From an uncultured Phycisphaerales bacterium (GTDB taxonomy: Bacteria > Planctomycetota > Phycisphaerae > UBA1845 > CAIVHJ01), in assembly GCA_903905665.1 (NCBI GenBank), contig CAIVHJ010000089.1, positions 1 to 12,057 on the forward strand: DNA of 12,057 bases. The letters are read 5' to 3'. The notes beneath the pieces were generated by a model. It saw only the letters and a program-made list of their open reading frames with translations, searched no databases and had not been told where the DNA came from. The translations under genes were made by a program, and so were the position numbers. Below, one piece after another: positions 7,314-12,057 of this stretch (position 1 is its first letter; every line of letters starts with the position of its first letter).

Positions 7314-8332
7314 ATGGTAAAAGAATTGAGCACCAGCAGAAGGGCGTTTGGGGGCTGGAGGTTGGCCATTCTTCTTGTTCCGGCGACTCTTGTTATTTTA
7401 ATGACAGTGGGACTGACGAGTCATCTCTTCTCTTTCCGGAGTCCGGCGAAGATCGATACCACGGACGTTGTATCCGGTCCGCCCTCCACGCCGCCCGCCG
7501 CTACCCCCTCAACGAACGTCATGAAGATCGCCATTGCGGCGATGATTTCCCCGGAGAAAACCCGTGAAAGCTATATGGACTTGATCACTCTGATTGGACG
7601 ACGAATGGGAAGGTCCGTTGACATTGTTCAGAAGAAGACTTACGCGCAAGTCAACGACCTGGTAGAGAGCAAAGACGTGGACTTCGCATTCGTCTGCTCC
7701 GGTCCCTACACGCTGGGCAAGCAAAAGTTCGGGATGGAAATCCTAGTCGTGCCGGTCGCCTACGGACAGAAGGTCTATTATTCGTATATCATCGCCCGGG
7801 CCGATAGCAAGGTGGCATCCTTTGACGACTTGCGAGGCAAGAGGTTTGCGTTCACCGATCCGAATTCCAATACCGGTTGCCTGGTTCCCCGCTACATGCT
7901 TGGGGTGCGAAACGAAACGCCGGAGACCTTTTTCTCAGTACGACCTCCTATACCTACAGTCACGATAACTCCATCAAGGCCGTTGCCGAAAGAATAGCGG
8001 ACGGTGCGGCGGTTGACTCGCTGATATGGGAATACCTGAACGCCACGGACCCGACGTACACCTCCCAAACAAAGATCATAGAGAAGTCTCCGCCTTACGG
8101 GATTCCCCCGATTGTCGTACACCCTTCCATGGATCCGCAGATCAGAAGCGAGTTGAAGGAAGTTTTTCTGAACATACACAAGGATCCTGAAGGAGCGGCG
8201 TTGCTTGAGAAGATAGGAATAGATCACTTTGAGGAAGGCGCCGACGCCGACTATGATTCCGTCCGCGCGATGCAGGACTGGTTGTCGCGGCAATCTCAGC
8301 CGGCCGACCAGAAAATACCGCCCGGCAGCTAA
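7314..8332 (+). pseudogene. PhnD-like periplasmic substrate-binding protein, interrupted by a frameshift
   Basis: The first frame (7314-7997) gives a hydrophobic N-terminal segment (residues 15-34) with no lipobox, then a PhnD-family domain: AIAAMISPEKT, a FVCSGPYTLG block and FTDPNSNTGCLVPRYML. The frame is lost after TFF (F207). The matching continuation, TTSYTYSHDNSIKAVAE then DGAAVDSLIWEYL, is in the -1 frame and runs to TAA at 8332. One added T in the T5 run at 7929-7933, or a -1 ribosomal slip there, joins them into about 339 residues, a normal family length. The family binds phosphonate, phosphite or other anions for ABC import, but no permease or ATPase gene is adjacent. The neighbour is a sensor kinase, so a ligand-sensing role is inferred. 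The start is supported by AGGAGA five bases upstream. Whether this is a true pseudogene, a programmed frameshift or a sequencing error cannot be settled here. Confidence 0.82.
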
Positions 8333-8339
8333 GAGCCTA

Positions 8340-8390
8340 TCCCATTACCCCTCTCCTCTTTGGGGGAGAGGGTAGGGTGAGGGGGAGAGC
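8340..8390 (-). repeat. G-rich palindromic repeat, copy 2
   Basis: TCCCATTACCCCTCTCC (8340-8356) is the exact reverse complement of 149-165. CCCTCTCC pairs with GGAGAGGG across a short loop, giving a stem within about 8349-8372, and a purine-rich tail AGGGTGAGGGGGAGAG follows. It begins eight bases after the PhnD-like stop codon. Confidence 0.7.
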
Positions 8391-8395
8391 AAAAA

Positions 8396-8415
8396 CCTCC
8401 TGCCGGCGCAGGAGG
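8396..8415. repeat. Perfect hairpin CCTCCTGC/GCAGGAGG
   Basis: The 8-bp arms are perfect reverse complements around a CGGC loop. It sits between two other GC-rich palindromes in the gap before the kinase. A run of five A precedes it and no T-run follows, so on the plus strand it is not a classical terminator. Read on the minus strand it is followed by a TTTTT run and would look like one. Confidence 0.6.
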
Positions 8416-8430
8416 CTCTGATGATTCGAT

Positions 8431-8480
8431 AAAGGGGCGACGACCCTCCCCCAACCCCTCCCTGAAAAGGGAGGGAGGTA
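8431..8480. repeat. GC-rich palindrome with GAAA tetraloop upstream of the kinase
   Basis: CCCTCCCT (8456-8463) and AGGGAGGG (8468-8475) form a perfect 8-bp stem closed by GAAA, a GNRA tetraloop. Upstream, ACCCTCCCCCAACCCCTCCC repeats the C-rich strand. The composition suggests a dispersed repeat related in style to the element at 8340-8390. Confidence 0.6.
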
Positions 8481-8498
8481 TTGGTATTGGTTCCAAGT

Positions 8499-8503
8499 GG
8501 AGG
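8499..8503 (+). promoter_or_regulatory. Shine-Dalgarno GGAGG that fixes the kinase start
   Basis: GGAGG lies seven bases before the GTG at 8511. A longer reading from a TTG at 8481 would start inside the palindromic repeat and add ten residues unlike a signal anchor. The GTG start gives MTIRRKIF directly before the first membrane helix, so 8511 is preferred. Confidence 0.75.
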
Positions 8504-8510
8504 TCGTGAA

Positions 8511-10895
<2,385 letters not shown>

Positions 10896-10941
10896 TTTTG
10901 CCTTGTTGATATCTCTTGTCTCGTCCCGGTCTATCTGCATT
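10896..10941. other. Short convergent intergenic gap
   Basis: Only 46 bp separate the stop codons of the kinase and the LanC-like gene, which converge. I see no clear hairpin with a T-run, so read-through or overlapping 3' ends are possible. Confidence 0.5.
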
Positions 10942-12057
10942 TCAAGCGGCAGGTTTCGGGGGGATTGAAACGAGGAGCATTCGATCCCAATCGGGTTCGA
11001 GGGGATAGAGGGCGGATAACAACGTGAGACCGATTCCTGCGATGCCCGTCAGAATTCCCGGGTCGGCCATCCAGCCCATTTCGTTTTGTTTGATGGGTCC
11101 CCACGCCCGAAATCCTGCAATTCCCTCTCCGGGTCGGTAAAATTCCATCGTGTGCCGGCACCATTCCTGAGCGGCGTGCAATAGAAAGGGTTCCCGCGTC
11201 GCCTGGTACAGACGGTTATAGACGTGTGCGAGGCCGGCGGCGCCATGGCATAATCCGGCATCCGAGACGCCGGTGGAATGGTATGGACGCCGGATGGCAG
11301 ATTGCGCGATTTCGAGTGCGTTCGTCTCCCAGACGGGTTGTCCCGAAGATCTCGCGGCGAGCAGCAGCGCCGCCGCAATTCCCGGGTTTCCGTAACACCA
11401 CCCGGATCGGGTCGCAATCGGGGTGATTCCGGGCCCCACCCACGAAGGGTATTCAAGGATTGTGGAGTTCGGCAGAGATTGCGCTCGCAACCAGGACACT
11501 AGTCCACTGAGAAGTCTGTCTGTTGTTTCTAACCGTATTCCAGCGAGATGGATTTGACCCAGCAAGGCCAAAATTCCCGGTACACCGTGCGCGACTCCCA
11601 AATTGTAATATCCATTGGGTGTCTGTTGAAGTTGCCGTGGATTCATTTGTTCGGGCGGGGTGAACCACGTGATGCCGGGGGGCTGGATTTGGGAGGTGGC
11701 TTCCAGATGATCGACGATTTGCTCGAGGATCCTTTGGGCACTGGGACGTGGCAATCGTTCGAGCGCATAGACCCCCAATCCGACTAGTCCACCAATCAGA
11801 TCATACTCATGAACGGGTGGCAGGCGCGATAGGAAGTCGCATAGAACCTCATCAATGGATTCGTTAAAGTCCTCATCCTCCATCCGCCACATTCTTCGAC
11901 AGTGCTCCATTGCCCAGGCAATCCCGCTGAAACCGGCGTACAACGATGGCCCCATCGACGTTTGAGCGATCGTGTCTGCGCACGTTTCGAAGAGTCGATT
12001 GCAGATGGGTCGGTGTGCGTCGATACAGAGTGCTTGGTCGAGATAGGCAAAAAACAA
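10942..12057 (-). CDS. LanC-like lanthionine cyclase, N-terminally cut by the window edge
   Basis: The visible 371 residues hold the repeated glycine-rich helical hairpins of the LanC alpha-toroid: LYAGFSGIAWAM (39-50), DLIGGLVGLGV (86-96), LGVAHGVPGILALL (153-166), GWCYGNPGIA (219-228), LCHGAAGLAHVY (269-280) and LTGIAGIGLTLL (336-347). Aligned with NisC, every active-site position is kept: D86 (NisC D141), H157 (H212), R217 (R280), and zinc ligands C221, C270 and H271 (C284, C330, H331). Such enzymes add cysteine thiols to dehydrated Ser/Thr to close lanthionine rings in lanthipeptides. The frame is open to the right edge; the edge codon TTG is probably internal. By comparison with NisC, about 50 residues are missing. 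No precursor peptide or dehydratase is in the window. A eukaryote-like LanCL role is less likely but possible. Confidence 0.9.
   Translation of the reverse strand: MFFAYLDQALCIDAHRPICNRLFETCADTIAQTSMGPSLYAGFSGIAWAMEHCRRMWRMEDEDFNESIDEVLCDFLSRLPPVHEYDLIGGLVGLGVYALERLPRPSAQRILEQIVDHLEATSQIQPPGITWFTPPEQMNPRQLQQTPNGYYNLGVAHGVPGILALLGQIHLAGIRLETTDRLLSGLVSWLRAQSLPNSTILEYPSWVGPGITPIATRSGWCYGNPGIAAALLLAARSSGQPVWETNALEIAQSAIRRPYHSTGVSDAGLCHGAAGLAHVYNRLYQATREPFLLHAAQEWCRHTMEFYRPGEGIAGFRAWGPIKQNEMGWMADPGILTGIAGIGLTLLSALYPLEPDWDRMLLVSIPPKPAA

Noticed and set aside
7929..7936. Firm call of programmed -1 frameshifting in the PhnD-like gene
   Set aside because: The heptamer C TTT TTC breaks the slippery rule at its first base, and I did not identify a downstream pseudoknot; an indel explains it more simply.
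8481..8510. TTG start for the kinase at 8481
   Set aside because: It falls beside the palindromic repeat; the GTG at 8511 has GGAGG at the right distance and leads directly into the membrane anchor.

Overview
The window looks like chromosomal DNA from a free-living Gram-negative bacterium, most likely of the PVC group and probably a planctomycete. This is an inference from three things: secreted glycoside hydrolases with an extra C-terminal beta-sandwich module, a hybrid histidine kinase beside a PhnD-type binding protein, and small palindromic repeats that translate as FVIHNSAFVI-like peptides. There are no rRNA, tRNA or marker genes to fix the taxonomy. Five protein-coding loci are present, and the last runs off the right edge.

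Left block (264-6956) is an alpha-glucan utilisation locus. On the minus strand a secreted GH31 alpha-glucosidase-type enzyme (2221-5025) is followed after 22 bp by a secreted GH13 neopullulanase/alpha-amylase-type enzyme (264-2198), apparently one operon. Divergently, a sodium:solute symporter of the SGLT type (5295-6956) runs on the plus strand and ends in a textbook terminator. The shared upstream region carries a good sigma-70-like promoter for the GH operon, with a perfect 10-bp palindrome in its spacer. The simplest model is that GH13 cuts alpha-glucans or cyclodextrins outside the cytoplasm, GH31 releases monosaccharide, and the symporter imports it.

Middle block (7314-10895) is a putative sensory pair. 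A membrane-anchored PhnD-like periplasmic binding protein (7314-8332) is broken by a one-base frameshift in a T5 run. It is followed by a repeat-filled gap and a hybrid histidine kinase (8511-10895) with sensor, cysteine-bearing PAS, HisKA, HATPase and receiver domains. No separate response regulator or HPt gene is visible.

Right block (10942-12057, minus, convergent with the kinase) is most of a LanC-type lanthionine cyclase. Every expected catalytic and zinc-binding residue is present and about 50 N-terminal residues lie outside the window. It suggests a lanthipeptide locus beyond the right edge.

Non-coding structure is notable. A 104-bp imperfect inverted-repeat element covers the start of the GH13 gene and supplies part of its signal peptide. 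A G-rich palindromic repeat occurs near the left end and, inverted, between the PhnD-like gene and the kinase. That second site holds a cluster of three hairpins.
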